This document shows positions 54,831 to 64,000 of a stretch of 64,000 nucleotides of DNA, piece by piece. The position numbers were made by a program, and so were the translations under genes. The notes under the pieces were generated by a model. That model was given only the letters and a program-made list of their open reading frames with translations, ran no database searches and was not told the origin of the DNA. The DNA is from Klebsiella pneumoniae. Its GTDB lineage: Bacteria; Myxococcota_A; UBA796; GCA-2862545. The stretch lies in assembly GCA_945861065.1 (NCBI GenBank), contig CAMASI010000010.1, positions 1 to 64,000 on the forward strand. Reading direction: 5' to 3'. The first letter of the stretch is position 1; every line of letters starts with the position of its first letter.

Positions 54831-56013
54831 ACACGCCCCAGCAGAATCCGTCCGTGCTGTGATGAGCTGGGTCCATGCGGGTCCAGTTGCCGGTCCACGT
54901 GGGCGCTTCCTCGGTCCACACCGCCTCGTTTTCCTCGACCAACAATGAGCAGGTCGCCCACACGACGACGTCGGCAGAAACGCGCTTGAGCGCATCTCGC
55001 AGCAGACGGCGCTGCTGTGATGCATGGCGGGGGATCGTTTGGTCGTCCCAGGAAAGGCGCAACTCTGGGTGACGGCGTAGCGTCCCCATTCCCGTGCACG
55101 GTGCGTCGATCAACAGCACATCGACGTGCCTCGGAAGGCCGTCCAGGGCCACCACCTCGATGGCGAGACCCGCGCGCTGGGCGCGACGCTGAAGTTCGCG
55201 CAGCGCCATAGGGCGGCTGTCGCTTGCGATCACCCGGTCGCCTCTGGCCGCCAACGCCAACGACTTCCCGCCTCCACCCGCGCACAAATCTAGAACCGTT
55301 CCGCGAGGCGTGGCGTCCACGACGCACTGACTCGCCGCATCCTGAACCTCGATCCAGCCGGATTTCCACGTTTGCGTCTGCTCGATCGCCGATCGCCCTA
55401 CCACGATCAGCGACATCGGCGACCACGCACCCTCAACCGTGTCCACACCCTCCGAGGCGAGCCTCTGAGCGGCTTCGTTTCGCTGCGCGAGCCGGGCGTT
55501 CACCCGCAAGCAGACCGGCGCGCGTCCTTGCAGACCTAGGAGAACCGCTGCCGTCTCGTGCCCGTACACCCGGCCGACTGCGGCCACCATAGACGGCGGT
55601 AAGTTGGCAAATCGAGCTGCCGACGTTTCGAAGTCTGGCAACGCCGCGGCGACCGGCCGATCTGTTTCGATCGCCTCCGCGCCCTTCGCTACCAACCACC
55701 TGCGAAAACGGGCCTCGTCTGCGCCCGGGTCTTCGACAAGGGCATCCAGAAGACTCTCCCACCGCAAGATGTCGCGCACCGCGTCACTGGCGAAGCGACG
55801 TTCGGCGGAATGCAACCAAGTGGCTGCGCGGAAGTGGTCTTGCAACACGGCGCCCGCGCGGTGGGGGTTCGCCCGCACCGCCCCCAACCCGACGAGCACA
55901 GCATCACGCACCCTGCCCTGCTTTCCGGCCCGTTCCAACAATCTCGGGTCCGAAGCCTCAAGGACGGGAATCGCGTTCAGATCCGGCGCGATCAACTCCC
56001 CCAGCGCCACCAT
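54787..56013 (-). CDS. RsmB/NOP2-family 16S rRNA (cytosine-C5) methyltransferase
   Basis: The product is about 408 residues from the ATG at 56013. The N-terminal part matches a NusB-like RNA-binding domain (VRDAVLVGLGAVRANPH, FRRWLVAKGAEA). The methyltransferase half has SAM-binding motif VLDLCAGGGGKSLALA, VIASDSRPMALRELQRR, the catalytic DAPCTGMGTLRRHPELR and the second Cys in VWATCSLLVEENE. Both catalytic cysteines are present, so it should be active, probably forming m5C967 in 16S rRNA, although other RNA targets are possible. It overlaps the upstream gene by 22 bases, so they are likely co-transcribed. Confidence 0.88.
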   Translation of the reverse strand: MVALGELIAPDLNAIPVLEASDPRLLERAGKQGRVRDAVLVGLGAVRANPHRAGAVLQDHFRAATWLHSAERRFASDAVRDILRWESLLDALVEDPGADEARFRRWLVAKGAEAIETDRPVAAALPDFETSAARFANLPPSMVAAVGRVYGHETAAVLLGLQGRAPVCLRVNARLAQRNEAAQRLASEGVDTVEGAWSPMSLIVVGRSAIEQTQTWKSGWIEVQDAASQCVVDATPRGTVLDLCAGGGGKSLALAARGDRVIASDSRPMALRELQRRAQRAGLAIEVVALDGLPRHVDVLLIDAPCTGMGTLRRHPELRLSWDDQTIPRHASQQRRLLRDALKRVSADVVVWATCSLLVEENEAVWTEEAPTWTGNWTRMDPAHHSTDGFCWGVFSRLDDAGVAAPAP

Positions 56014-56975
56014 CCTTCCTTCTTGTCTCCTTCCTCCGCGACCTTGATTCGTACGTAAATCTCGAGGTCCGGGTTGAGCGCTTTGGCCTTTTTCAGCCAC
56101 TTCTTTGCATCCGCGAAGTCCGCAGCGTCACCCGAGATTCGTGCGCGGTGCGCCATCAACCGTGCAGACTTTTCCCATTGTTCGCGGCATGCGTCCAAAA
56201 TGCGGTTCAACTCGTCTTCCCGGTGCTTCGATTCGTGAAGATCGCAAAGATCCTCAAGCACACCGATCCCGATCCCCACGTTGGCGTCGTCGGCTTTGAG
56301 CTCGATCAACTTGATCGCCTCATCCGCCGCTTGTCCCTCCCTTCGCAAGTCCACCAACAAACGGGCGCGTTTTGCCCGAAGCGTGTGCTGCTTCTCGTCC
56401 TTCTTGAGCGCTTGCCCAAAAGCATCTGCCGCGGCCCCCTTGTTGTCGTCCTGCAGGAGCTGTTGCCCGTAGATGGCCCACGCCAACCCTGGGGGGTCAG
56501 GCGTCGTTTCTACCCACGCCCGTGCGTCCTGCAGCGCATCCTGTGCGCGACCTAGACCTTGAAGCAGCCAGATACGCATGGCGCGGCACTGTGATCCGCG
56601 CCCGCCATCGTTGCTTGCGGCGCCCGCAGTGGCCAGTTTGAGCGCCAAAACTTTGCGCCCGATGCGTGCGGCCTCTTTGGCAGCATCGTGGAAGCCGAGT
56701 TTCGGGTCCACCAAGTCGCGAAGCTCTTGGTGAACCTGAACAACCTCTTTGCGGGTCAATTCACAGTTGTCGCAGGTCTGCATTTCAAATCGGCTTCCAC
56801 AGTTGGTGCACCGACCCGGCACCATCGGCGCCACAGGCGCAACCCAGTCCTCCGTGTCTGCGACCGCAGAACAGTCCAGGCACTGTAGGACGTCCGCTGG
56901 CACGTGACCCTTGGTGGTCGTCCAGCCCAGACGGGCCCCGCCGCAGCGCGGACATTTTTGAACGAGTTGCCCCAA
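55992..56975 (-). CDS. Zinc-ribbon and TPR repeat protein, unknown
   Basis: The product is 327 residues from a TTG with a weak upstream GGCAAGG. The N-terminus has two zinc ribbons: CPRCGG with CLDC (first), and CTNCGS with CDNC (second), at roughly residues 8-70. After about residue 95 come helical pairs of the tetratricopeptide kind (AWAIYGQQLLQDDNKGAAAD, AFGQALKKDE). No enzyme motif. Possible roles are protein-protein or protein-RNA adaptor. It overlaps the RsmB-like gene and faces the kinase gene with about 90 bases between them. Confidence 0.75.
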   Translation of the reverse strand: MGQLVQKCPRCGGARLGWTTTKGHVPADVLQCLDCSAVADTEDWVAPVAPMVPGRCTNCGSRFEMQTCDNCELTRKEVVQVHQELRDLVDPKLGFHDAAKEAARIGRKVLALKLATAGAASNDGGRGSQCRAMRIWLLQGLGRAQDALQDARAWVETTPDPPGLAWAIYGQQLLQDDNKGAAADAFGQALKKDEKQHTLRAKRARLLVDLRREGQAADEAIKLIELKADDANVGIGIGVLEDLCDLHESKHREDELNRILDACREQWEKSARLMAHRARISGDAADFADAKKWLKKAKALNPDLEIYVRIKVAEEGDKKEGWWRWGS

Positions 56976-57068
56976 ACCTTGCCCCGTTTCCCTTTAGCCA
57001 CTTGCGCCCCCGCTGGCGCCTTTCAGTAGATTAGGCGGACTCGCCCTCGGGGCAAGGGGGCCGCGGCA

Positions 57069-58217
57069 ATGGCTGACGAATTGCCGCGCGTAGTTGCCCG
57101 GCGCTTCACCATCCAGGCCTGCCTCGGACGAGGCGGCTTCGGCGAAGTCTACCGGGCTCGAATGCGCGCACCTTCCGGCATCGAATCCATCATCGCACTG
57201 AAGGTGCTGCGTTCCGACCTGGGTCACGACCCCTCGGCACTGGGCCGCCTACGCGACGAAGCACGCCTTTTGGCCAGCCTCGACCACCCTTCCATCCTCA
57301 AGGTGCACGACCTGGTACGGCTCGCGGGCCTGACTGCACTCGTTGCCGAGTACGTCGACGGAGACGACTGGAGCACCCTGATCCGAAGCGGGGATCGGGT
57401 ACCCATTCGTGTCCACCTCGAGATCGCTGCGAGGGTAGCCGACGCCCTGCATGCCGCCTGGACCGCAAGGAACGAGCACGGCCCGCTGAGACTCGTGCAC
57501 CGCGACGTCAAACCCGCCAACATTCGTGTCGGTCGCAGCGGTCAAGTCAAGTTGCTCGACTTCGGCGTCGCCCAGTTCGAAAGCAGCATCCGCGAGGCAC
57601 GCACATCCTCAGACGAGATCGTCGGCAGCCTCCCGTACGTCGCGCCGGAACGTTTTCGAACGCGAACCGTCTCCGGCGCGGTGGACGTGTACTCGCTGGG
57701 CTGCATCCTGTTTCACATCCTCGCCGGCATGCCACTGCACCCACGTGCCAACGCGCGTACCATCAGCGGCCTGGCCCTTGACGAGGCGGAATGGACCCGA
57801 TTCCTCAAGGACCGAATCGCGACGTTGCCCGATCGCCGTTTCGCAGACTTGTTGACCGCGGCACTTTCGCACGACCCCGAGCGGAGGCCGACAGGCGACG
57901 AGTTCGCCAGCTCGCTCGACGTGCTCGCAAACCAGCGCCCGGAATTGGACCTGCGCGCCTGGGCCGCCCAGGTGACCCGCCTCGAACCTGCGAAAATCGA
58001 CGGCGCCCTTGTTGGGCGGATTCTCGTCGAAGAAGGTACCGTCGCGACTGCCACGCCTTCACTCGCGCCAGCTGCCGCCCACCCAGCGCTACCGATCGCC
58101 CGAACGCCCATAAGCCACGATCGGTTCTACAACAGTGGGATTAGCTGCGGCTTACTCGTCACGGCAATTGGACTCGTTGTGGTCAGCGTGGCGTTGGCAT
58201 GGCGCGTGATGAGGTAA
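57069..58217 (+). CDS. Membrane-anchored Hanks-type Ser/Thr protein kinase
   Basis: The product is 382 residues. The kinase domain (about 10-270) has the Gly loop GRGGFGEVYRAR, the ATP-binding Lys in IIALKVL, the catalytic loop LVHRDVKPANIRVG, and DFG. VGSLPYVAPERF serves as the activation segment end, and SGAVDVYSLGCILFHILAG is intact. All catalytic residues are present, so it should be active. A linker (about 320-350) leads to one C-terminal membrane helix (GLLVTAIGLVVVSVALAWRV) with almost no extracellular part, so it probably senses through the cytoplasm. The target is unknown. It lies 205 bases before prkA. Confidence 0.9.
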   Translation: MADELPRVVARRFTIQACLGRGGFGEVYRARMRAPSGIESIIALKVLRSDLGHDPSALGRLRDEARLLASLDHPSILKVHDLVRLAGLTALVAEYVDGDDWSTLIRSGDRVPIRVHLEIAARVADALHAAWTARNEHGPLRLVHRDVKPANIRVGRSGQVKLLDFGVAQFESSIREARTSSDEIVGSLPYVAPERFRTRTVSGAVDVYSLGCILFHILAGMPLHPRANARTISGLALDEAEWTRFLKDRIATLPDRRFADLLTAALSHDPERRPTGDEFASSLDVLANQRPELDLRAWAAQVTRLEPAKIDGALVGRILVEEGTVATATPSLAPAAAHPALPIARTPISHDRFYNSGISCGLLVTAIGLVVVSVALAWRVMR

Positions 58218-58422
58218 AGGAGGGAAGTTTCCTGACAGCCATGTGTCTTCAGATCGACCGTTGCGCGTTTTGACAACAATCCTCTCAACCGTCAGACACT
58301 ATGTTCGTAGAGCGACCATCGCTCAGACCACCTGCACATCGATCTCCGCATCGCTGCCGACCAAGAAGGCCCACAGGGCGGCGACTGCGTTCCGATGATC
58401 CTTGTGGACCAGGAGGATGGAG

Positions 58423-60459
58423 ATGAGTTCCACCAGCAACACGTTGCTCGGAATCGTAGCCGCCACCCAAGACACCGCGGTGTACCGAAACCTCCTTTGG
58501 GAGGGTTCTTTCGCCGACTACCTCAATCTGGTCGACGCGGACCCGACCGTGTGCCGCAACGCCTACCAGCGGCTCTACGACCTGATCGAGTCCTACGGAT
58601 CGACGGAATACACCGAATATAAGAAGGTAATTCGGCGCTACGGGTTCTTCGACGACCCGTTCGATGCGGGCGCCGACGCTGTGTTCGGGGTGGACGTTCA
58701 CCTCATGAAACTCGTCCGTGTGCTGCATGCCGCTTCGCTCGGCTATGGCCCGGAGCGCCGCGTCCTTCTCCTGCATGGTCCCGTGGGTTCCGCAAAATCC
58801 ACCATCGCGCGCCTGCTAAAGAAAGGTACCGAGCAATACTCGCGCACGGACGCCGGTCGGCTGTACACGTTTTCGTGGAAGACGCCGGACGGAACAGTGA
58901 AGTGCCCAATGCACGAAGACCCCATTCGACTCCTCCCCGAAGCCGCGCGCGCCGCGGTCCTGGGCGCACTCTCCGCGAAGAGCCCAAAGTACCCGGTGCG
59001 GATCGAAGGTGACCTGTGCCCGGTGTGCCGATTCCTGTACAGTCAGGTCATGAAGGAAGTGGACGGCGACTTCCTGGCACTGGCAGACCGAATCGTCGTT
59101 CGGCGTCTGCTGCTGTCGGAGCGCGACCGCATCGGCATCGGTACCTTCCAGCCCAAGGACGAGAAAAACCAGGACAGCACCGAGCTGACGGGCGACATCA
59201 ACTACCGGCTGATCGCGGAGTACGGCTCCGACAGCGACCCTCGGGCATTCAACTTTGACGGCGAATTCAACGTCGCCAACAGGGGAATCATCGAATTTGT
59301 CGAGCTGCTGAAACTCGACGTCGCATTTCTCTACGACCTGCTCGGCGCAAGCCAGGAGCATCGAATCAAGCCCAAGAAATTTGCTCAAACGTCCATCGAC
59401 GAGGTCATTCTCGGCCACACCAACGAGCCAGAATTCAAACGGCTTCAGAACAACGAGTACATGGAAGCGCTACGCGACCGGACGATCAAGGTGGACGTTC
59501 CGTACATCACCCGGCCGTCTCAGGAAGCGCGGATCTACCAGAAAGACTTCAACCGGCGCAAGGTGTCCGCCCATATCGCCCCGCACACCGTGGAAATGGC
59601 GGCCTTGTGGGCGGTTCTCACGCGACTCGAAGACCCAAACAACCCGAAACTCACGTTGGTCCAGAAGGCACGCCTCTACGACGGGCGTTCCATCCCCAGT
59701 TTCACCGAAGACCACGTGAAAGAACTGCGGAAAGCCTCACGAAGGGAGGGCCTCGAAGGCATCAGCCCCCGTTACGTGCAGGACAAACTCAGCAACGCGC
59801 TGGTCCGAGACCCGCTCATCGCCTGCCTCAACCCGTTCATGGTGCTCAATGAATTGGAATCGGGCCTGCAGCACCACAGCCTCATCACGAACGAAACCGA
59901 GCGGGATCGCTACAAAGAACTCTTGGGTGTCGTCAAGCTCGAGTACGACAACATCGTCAAAAACGAAGTGCAAAAGGCAATCTCGGCAGACGATGGCGCA
60001 CTCCGCCGACTGAGCGGCAACTACATCGACAACCTGCGGGCCTATGTGCTTCGCGAAAAAGTACGGAACGCGTTCACAGGCGCGCAGGAAGAGCCGAACG
60101 AACGGCTCATGCGGTCGATCGAAGAGAAAATCGACATTCCAGACGCGCGAAAGGACGATTTCCGCCGCGAGTTGATGAACTACATCGGCGGGTTGGCGCT
60201 CGACGGGAAAACCTTCGACTTCACGCTCAACGAACGGTTGCACCGCGCATTGGAGCTCAAGCTGTTCGAAGACAGTAAAGACAGCATCAAGCTGACGAGC
60301 CTCGTGTCGCAGTCCATGGACGCCGAAACGCAGGCCAAAATCGACATCGTCAAGACCCGACTCATTGACCAACACGGGTATTGCCAGACGTGCGCGTCGG
60401 ACGTGCTCCAGTACGTAGCGTCGATTTTCGCTCGTGGTGACGCAACCAAACCGAGGTGA
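58423..60459 (+). CDS. prkA: PrkA family serine protein kinase / AAA+ protein
   Basis: The product is 678 residues from an ATG with AGGAGG six bases upstream; an earlier in-frame ATG at 58402 lacks such a site. The N-terminal part has [15 protein letters not shown] and a P-loop GPVGSAKS (119-126), then the large AAA+ core with [12 protein letters not shown] and [15 protein letters not shown] long C-terminal region follows, including [20 protein letters not shown] and [16 protein letters not shown]. PrkA (YeaG) is a stress-linked AAA+ protein. Its coupling with YeaH and SpoVR is a conserved stationary-phase or sporulation module in many bacteria. Confidence 0.95.
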   Translation: MSSTSNTLLGIVAATQDTAVYRNLLWEGSFADYLNLVDADPTVCRNAYQRLYDLIESYGSTEYTEYKKVIRRYGFFDDPFDAGADAVFGVDVHLMKLVRVLHAASLGYGPERRVLLLHGPVGSAKSTIARLLKKGTEQYSRTDAGRLYTFSWKTPDGTVKCPMHEDPIRLLPEAARAAVLGALSAKSPKYPVRIEGDLCPVCRFLYSQVMKEVDGDFLALADRIVVRRLLLSERDRIGIGTFQPKDEKNQDSTELTGDINYRLIAEYGSDSDPRAFNFDGEFNVANRGIIEFVELLKLDVAFLYDLLGASQEHRIKPKKFAQTSIDEVILGHTNEPEFKRLQNNEYMEALRDRTIKVDVPYITRPSQEARIYQKDFNRRKVSAHIAPHTVEMAALWAVLTRLEDPNNPKLTLVQKARLYDGRSIPSFTEDHVKELRKASRREGLEGISPRYVQDKLSNALVRDPLIACLNPFMVLNELESGLQHHSLITNETERDRYKELLGVVKLEYDNIVKNEVQKAISADDGALRRLSGNYIDNLRAYVLREKVRNAFTGAQEEPNERLMRSIEEKIDIPDARKDDFRRELMNYIGGLALDGKTFDFTLNERLHRALELKLFEDSKDSIKLTSLVSQSMDAETQAKIDIVKTRLIDQHGYCQTCASDVLQYVASIFARGDATKPR

Positions 60460-60461
60460 CC

Positions 60462-61526
60462 ATGCTTCCGATCGATCGGGACCTTGGGCGGTTCCGCGAC
60501 ATCGTCAAAGGGAGGGTCCGCCGCGAGCTGCGACGGTACATGTCTTCGTCGGAAATGCTGGGGCGAAAAGGCAAGGACTTCGTGTCCATCCCCATCCCGC
60601 ACATTGGAATCCCCCGCCTCAAACACGGGTCCAACGAAGACTCCGGCGTCGGCCAGGGCGAAGGCGGCCAAGGTAAACCTGGAGAGGATGCGGCAGAACA
60701 CGAGATTGAGGCCGAGTTGAGTCTGGAGGAATTGGCACAGATTCTCGGCTCAGAGCTCGAGTTGCCCCGAATTCAACCACGAGGCGACAAAGACGCCCGC
60801 ACGGTGCGTCATCGCTACAAGGGCGTGGCCCGTGTCGGCCCCCAAGCGTTGCGCCACGCCAAGCGGACCTGGCGCGAAGCCTTGAAGCGGCAGGTGTCCG
60901 CAGGCGAATTCAACCCGAAACGCCCCGTCCTGGTACCGATCAAGGAGGACAACCGGTTTCGGACATTTGTGGCCGAAAAACAACCACGGTCTGCGGCCGC
61001 AATTCTGTACCTGATGGACGTGTCCGGCTCCATGGGCAAGGAGCAGAAAGAAATCGTGCGGAGCGAAGCGTTCTGGATCGACACGTGGCTCACCCACAAC
61101 TACGATCACGTAGAAACACGCTTTATCGTGCACGACGCGGCGGCTCGGGAGGTGGACCGAGACACGTTCTTCCGGACACGCGAGTCCGGCGGCACGCTCA
61201 TCAGCAGCGCTTACAAACTGGCGCTCGACCTAGCGGAGAAACACTTTCCCGTCAACGACTGGAACCTCTACATTTTCCATTTCTCAGACGGGGACAATTG
61301 GTCCACGGCAGACACGAAGATCTGCGTGGATTTGATGCGCGGCCGCCTGCTTCCGCTGTGCAACCAGTTCGCCTACGCACAGGTCGACAGCCCTTATGGC
61401 TCCGGCCAGTTCATTAAGGACCTGCGCGAAGCGTTTCCTGAGGACGACCGGGTGGCGCTTTCACGCGTCGCCTCGCGCGACGCCATTTTCGACTCCATCC
61501 GCGAATTGCTCGGGAAGGGGCGCTAA
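60462..61526 (+). CDS. yeaH: YeaH/YhbH (DUF444) protein with VWA-like domain
   Basis: The product is 354 residues from an ATG with GAGGTGA upstream. The N-terminal part has basic text (RFRDIVKGRVRRELRRYMSS) and a Gly-rich acidic stretch at about 62-80. The VWA-like domain has the metal site LMDVSGSMGKEQ, ARRTREEGGTLISSAYKLAL-like text (TRESGGTLISSAYKLALDLA) and FSDGDNWSTADT. This is the partner of PrkA in the three-gene module. Its stop lies two bases before spoVR. Confidence 0.95.
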   Translation: MLPIDRDLGRFRDIVKGRVRRELRRYMSSSEMLGRKGKDFVSIPIPHIGIPRLKHGSNEDSGVGQGEGGQGKPGEDAAEHEIEAELSLEELAQILGSELELPRIQPRGDKDARTVRHRYKGVARVGPQALRHAKRTWREALKRQVSAGEFNPKRPVLVPIKEDNRFRTFVAEKQPRSAAAILYLMDVSGSMGKEQKEIVRSEAFWIDTWLTHNYDHVETRFIVHDAAAREVDRDTFFRTRESGGTLISSAYKLALDLAEKHFPVNDWNLYIFHFSDGDNWSTADTKICVDLMRGRLLPLCNQFAYAQVDSPYGSGQFIKDLREAFPEDDRVALSRVASRDAIFDSIRELLGKGR

Positions 61527-61528
61527 CG

Positions 61529-63061
61529 ATGGCACGAATCACAACCCGGTTTCTCCGCGAAGGTCGCGGTCTTCCCCCAGAGCTGGTCGATGAACGCGAC
61601 CGCATCGAGGCCATTGCGAAATCCTACGGGCTCGATTTCTTCGAAACGATCTTCGAAATGTGTTCGTACGAAGAGATCAACATGGTGGCTGCGTACGGGG
61701 GGTTTCCGACAAGGTATCCGCATTGGCGTTTCGGAATGGACTTCCTACAAACAAACAAATCCTACGAGTACGGCCTGTCCAAAATCTATGAAATGGTGAT
61801 CAACAACGACCCTTCGTATGCGTACCTCATGGATTGCAATCTCATGGTGGATCAGAAACTCGTCATGGCCCATGTGTTTGGGCATGTCGACTTCTTCAAG
61901 AACAACGCCTGGTTTGCGCATACGAACCGAAAGATGCTGGACGACATGGCGAACCACGCGACGCGCATTCGTGCCATGATCGAACGGCATGGCGAGGCTG
62001 AAGTCGAGCAGTTTATCGATCGGGCGCTATCGATCGACAACCTGATCGACCCGTTCCTCCCCCATATCCAGAGAAGTCGGGAATTCAACGAGGCCGATAT
62101 AGAGGCGGCAGAAGACGAGAGTACCGTCCATCGGATCCCGACGCGCCCCTACATGGACCGCCACATCAATCCGCCGGACTTCCTCGCGGACCAGCGCAAG
62201 CGAAAGGACGAAGACGTACAGCGGATGCGCGCATTTCCAGAATCACCAGTCCGCGACGTCCTGGGCTTCGTGGCGCGTCACGCAACTATGCCACGTTGGC
62301 AACAAGAGATTCTGGAAATAATCCGTGACGAGGCGATGTATTTTGCGCCCCAGGCCCAAACGAAAATCATGAACGAGGGGTGGGCGACCTATTGGCATAC
62401 CCATCTCATGACGCGCCACATCCTTTCTGACCACGAGGTGGTCGACTATTGCGACCATCATAGCGGCACGGTTGCACAACAACCCGGTCGGCTCAATCCA
62501 TACAAACTCGGCGTCGAGTTGTGGCGCCACATCGAGCGGCGATGGGACAAAGGCCAACACGGAAAAGCCTGGACAGAAACCGAAGATCCGGCCGCACGCC
62601 GCGCGTGGGACACCAGCGCTGGCGACGGGCGCGCGAAATTATTCGAGGTCCGTCGTACCCACAACGACATCACCTTCCTCGATACCTTTCTCAGCGAAGA
62701 CTTCTGTCGTGAACAGGGTTTCTTCACCACCCGTCGGGATTCAAAGACCAACGAATGGGTGATCGACAGCACCGAGTTTGCCGACGTCAAGAAGGGCCTG
62801 TTGGCGCAACTCGCGAGTCGCGGAACGCCGAGGGTATTTGTCGTGGACGCCAACGCCAACAACCGTGGCGAACTGCGCCTCTGGCACGACTTTGAAGGCC
62901 ACGATCTGCAGCTGGACGTCAGCAGCGACACGCTTCTGAACCTCGCCGCGTTGTGGGGTCGACCCGTTCACGTCGATACCCACCTGGACGGAAAACCAAT
63001 TCGGCTCACCCATGACGGCCTTTCGCTCACACGCGCCGAACGCGCGGAGGACCCCACGTGA
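61529..63061 (+). CDS. spoVR: SpoVR family protein
   Basis: The product is 510 residues. It has conserved family text, including YGLDFFETIFEMCSYEEINM, AAYGGFPTRYPHWRFGM, NDPSYAYLMDCNLMVDQKL, HVFGHVDFFKNNAWF and NEGWATYWHTHLMTRH. The last motif, together with HDFEGHDLQL in the C-terminal part, carries His/Asp residues suitable for metal binding. SpoVR is required for spore cortex formation in Bacillus but is widespread with PrkA and YeaH in non-sporulating bacteria. Its stop overlaps the GTG of the next gene by 4 bases. Confidence 0.95.
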   Translation: MARITTRFLREGRGLPPELVDERDRIEAIAKSYGLDFFETIFEMCSYEEINMVAAYGGFPTRYPHWRFGMDFLQTNKSYEYGLSKIYEMVINNDPSYAYLMDCNLMVDQKLVMAHVFGHVDFFKNNAWFAHTNRKMLDDMANHATRIRAMIERHGEAEVEQFIDRALSIDNLIDPFLPHIQRSREFNEADIEAAEDESTVHRIPTRPYMDRHINPPDFLADQRKRKDEDVQRMRAFPESPVRDVLGFVARHATMPRWQQEILEIIRDEAMYFAPQAQTKIMNEGWATYWHTHLMTRHILSDHEVVDYCDHHSGTVAQQPGRLNPYKLGVELWRHIERRWDKGQHGKAWTETEDPAARRAWDTSAGDGRAKLFEVRRTHNDITFLDTFLSEDFCREQGFFTTRRDSKTNEWVIDSTEFADVKKGLLAQLASRGTPRVFVVDANANNRGELRLWHDFEGHDLQLDVSSDTLLNLAALWGRPVHVDTHLDGKPIRLTHDGLSLTRAERAEDPT

Positions 63062-63498
63062 CCCCTCTCGACCAAGCCCTCGATGCCCTTCCTCGCGGCG
63101 AAGGGTCCGTCGTGCTGCCTGTTCCCGGCGGGGTGGCGACGCTTGACGTTCTGCAAGCCGATCGACTCGGTGTTCGGCTGCGCTCCCTTCGGGTGACCGG
63201 GACCGAAGTGGCCGCCGCGCACGAAATCGAGCGGCTCGCCAATCGCCGAGGGCTACCGGAATTGCGCCCCACAGAGATTGAGCCTCGCCTAGGCGGCGGC
63301 AGTCTACGCTCGGTGGTGGACGAGGAAGGGTTTTTCGAAGCCACCGTTCGCCCAGATGCAACGGAAATCGGACGCTTCCGAGTCACCCCGGAGGGTCGCG
63401 AACCTACCGACTGGACGTTGACGCGGCGCGACCTCAACCGGTGGGTCGACGCGCTCCAACGACCGGCACCTACCCCACCGAGTAGACCCGGCAGTTAG
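63058..63498 (+). CDS. Unknown protein coupled to spoVR
   Basis: The product is 146 residues from a GTG overlapping the spoVR stop. It has a beta-rich N-terminal half (VVLPVPGGVATLDVLQADRL, GVRLRSLRVTGTEV) and a helical C-terminal end (LTRRDLNRWVDALQR). No signal, membrane helix or Cys pairs. Family not recognised. The tight coupling to a prkA-yeaH-spoVR module suggests a role with that complex. Confidence 0.75.
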   Translation: MTPLDQALDALPRGEGSVVLPVPGGVATLDVLQADRLGVRLRSLRVTGTEVAAAHEIERLANRRGLPELRPTEIEPRLGGGSLRSVVDEEGFFEATVRPDATEIGRFRVTPEGREPTDWTLTRRDLNRWVDALQRPAPTPPSRPGS

Positions 63499-63506
63499 CA
63501 GCAGGC

Positions 63507-64000
63507 ATGAACGCAGACGCCCTGAGAACCGAACTCGTCTGGCTCGGGTTCGACGTGAGAAACTGGCGCGCGCTCGCGTTGTTGCCCCTCGTCGACGTCG
63601 CCTGGGCAGACGGTGCCGTACAACCCGAGGAACGGGTCGTGATCCAAGCGGTCGCCAAAGACCGGTACCGCCTTGAACCCGAGGGCATGTCCTTGCTCGC
63701 CGGTTGGCTGACCCACCGCCCATCGCCGGACTACACCCACCGCGGCCGCCGCGCACTCATGGCGCTCGCACAAACGTCGTCGCCCCTCACGGTGGCCACG
63801 CCTGCGGACGTGCTCGCGCTGTGCGAACAAGTGGCGAATGCCGCTGGCGGCGTGTTCGGTTTCCGCAAAATCGAGGCGGCAGAACGCGCAGCACTGGTCG
63901 CTATCGCCGAAGGCATGTGCATCGAGAATGCCACCGCTTGGGACGCCGTGTTTTCCGACACCGACGAAGACACCGCCGTCGTAGATCGAAGTGTGCTACT
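63507..64000 (+). CDS. TerB-like protein (partial, cut by window end)
   Basis: The frame is open from the ATG at 63507 to the window end (164 residues visible). LLPLVDVAWADGAVQPEERV matches the TerB-type metal-binding repeat (DGxxxxEE). CEQVANAAGGVFGFRKIEAA followed by ERAALVAIA matches the second half of the same fold. TerB-family proteins bind metal at the membrane and are linked to stress and phage defence. It lies 8 bases after the unknown gene, so it is in the same unit. Confidence 0.75.
   Translation, partial: MNADALRTELVWLGFDVRNWRALALLPLVDVAWADGAVQPEERVVIQAVAKDRYRLEPEGMSLLAGWLTHRPSPDYTHRGRRALMALAQTSSPLTVATPADVLALCEQVANAAGGVFGFRKIEAAERAALVAIAEGMCIENATAWDAVFSDTDEDTAVVDRSVL

Noticed and set aside
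58270-58305. TTGACA before prkA as a promoter
   Set aside because: The nearest -10-like TATGTT is 24 bases away, too far; closer hexamers match poorly.

Overview
The window is high-GC DNA from a Gram-negative bacterium with lipidated outer-membrane and secreted proteins. I infer a Myxococcota / former deltaproteobacterial lineage. The reasons are several secreted proteins ending in a Cys-TM-Arg tail (MYXO-CTERM-like), an Oar-type TonB-dependent receptor, many short lipoproteins with (A/V/I)(L)xGC lipoboxes, a Flp-type pilin, a Gld-type ABC operon and Hanks-type kinase signalling. No ribosomal RNA, phage, insertion sequence or CRISPR array was seen. No gene-free stretch exceeds about 230 bases.

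Region by region. 1-5.5 kb is a worn accessory zone: a partial gene end, a lipoprotein, a LysR regulator without a normal start codon, two amputated genes facing each other across about 2.46 kb, a lipoprotein, a headless ABC ATPase and an orphan NeuC-type epimerase. 5.5-10 kb holds a DsbD/ScsB-like reductant transporter, an orphan Flp pilin and RecQ. 10-18.8 kb holds a + strand run (futalosine-hydrolase-like, DnaQ-type exonuclease, OmpA-like domain protein, a 784-residue unknown, a Bax1/DUF790 nuclease) facing a - strand run (XPB-like helicase, lipoprotein, M23 peptidase). 18.8-23.6 kb is a GldA/GldF/GldG/DUF4340 ABC operon. 23.5-33 kb holds a DUF6165 protein, a lipidated metzincin, small membrane proteins, an M13 peptidase, NAD synthetase, RNase Z and a low-complexity Asp/Thr/Ser lipoprotein.

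33-39.5 kb is a TamA/TamL-TamB pair for outer-membrane biogenesis. 40-45 kb carries an asparagine-synthetase-like protein lacking two key residues, then dnaX-recR-thiS-rluA-like, tightly coupled. Facing it is a very compact - strand unit: tadA, tRNA-Ser(CGA), tRNA-Ser(GGA) and the 4.5S SRP RNA. 46-48 kb has an alpha/beta hydrolase and a CCA-adding/poly(A) polymerase family enzyme. 48-52.6 kb is a TonB receptor with two lipoproteins. 52.8-56 kb has a secreted protein, a matrixin with a PKD-like domain, an RsmB-like methyltransferase and a zinc-ribbon/TPR protein. 57-64 kb starts with a membrane Ser/Thr kinase and ends with prkA-yeaH-spoVR followed by an unknown gene and a TerB-like gene cut by the window end.

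Genes are densely packed. Many same-strand neighbours overlap by 4 bases (ATGA or GTGA), implying translational coupling, and at least five convergent pairs overlap at their 3' ends by 25-60 bases. The best leads for something new are the XPB-Bax1 nuclease/helicase neighbourhood with its exonuclease and unknown 784-residue protein, the asparagine-synthetase-like putative pseudoenzyme, the lipidated TamA-like protein, and the tadA-tRNA-tRNA-SRP RNA mini-operon.
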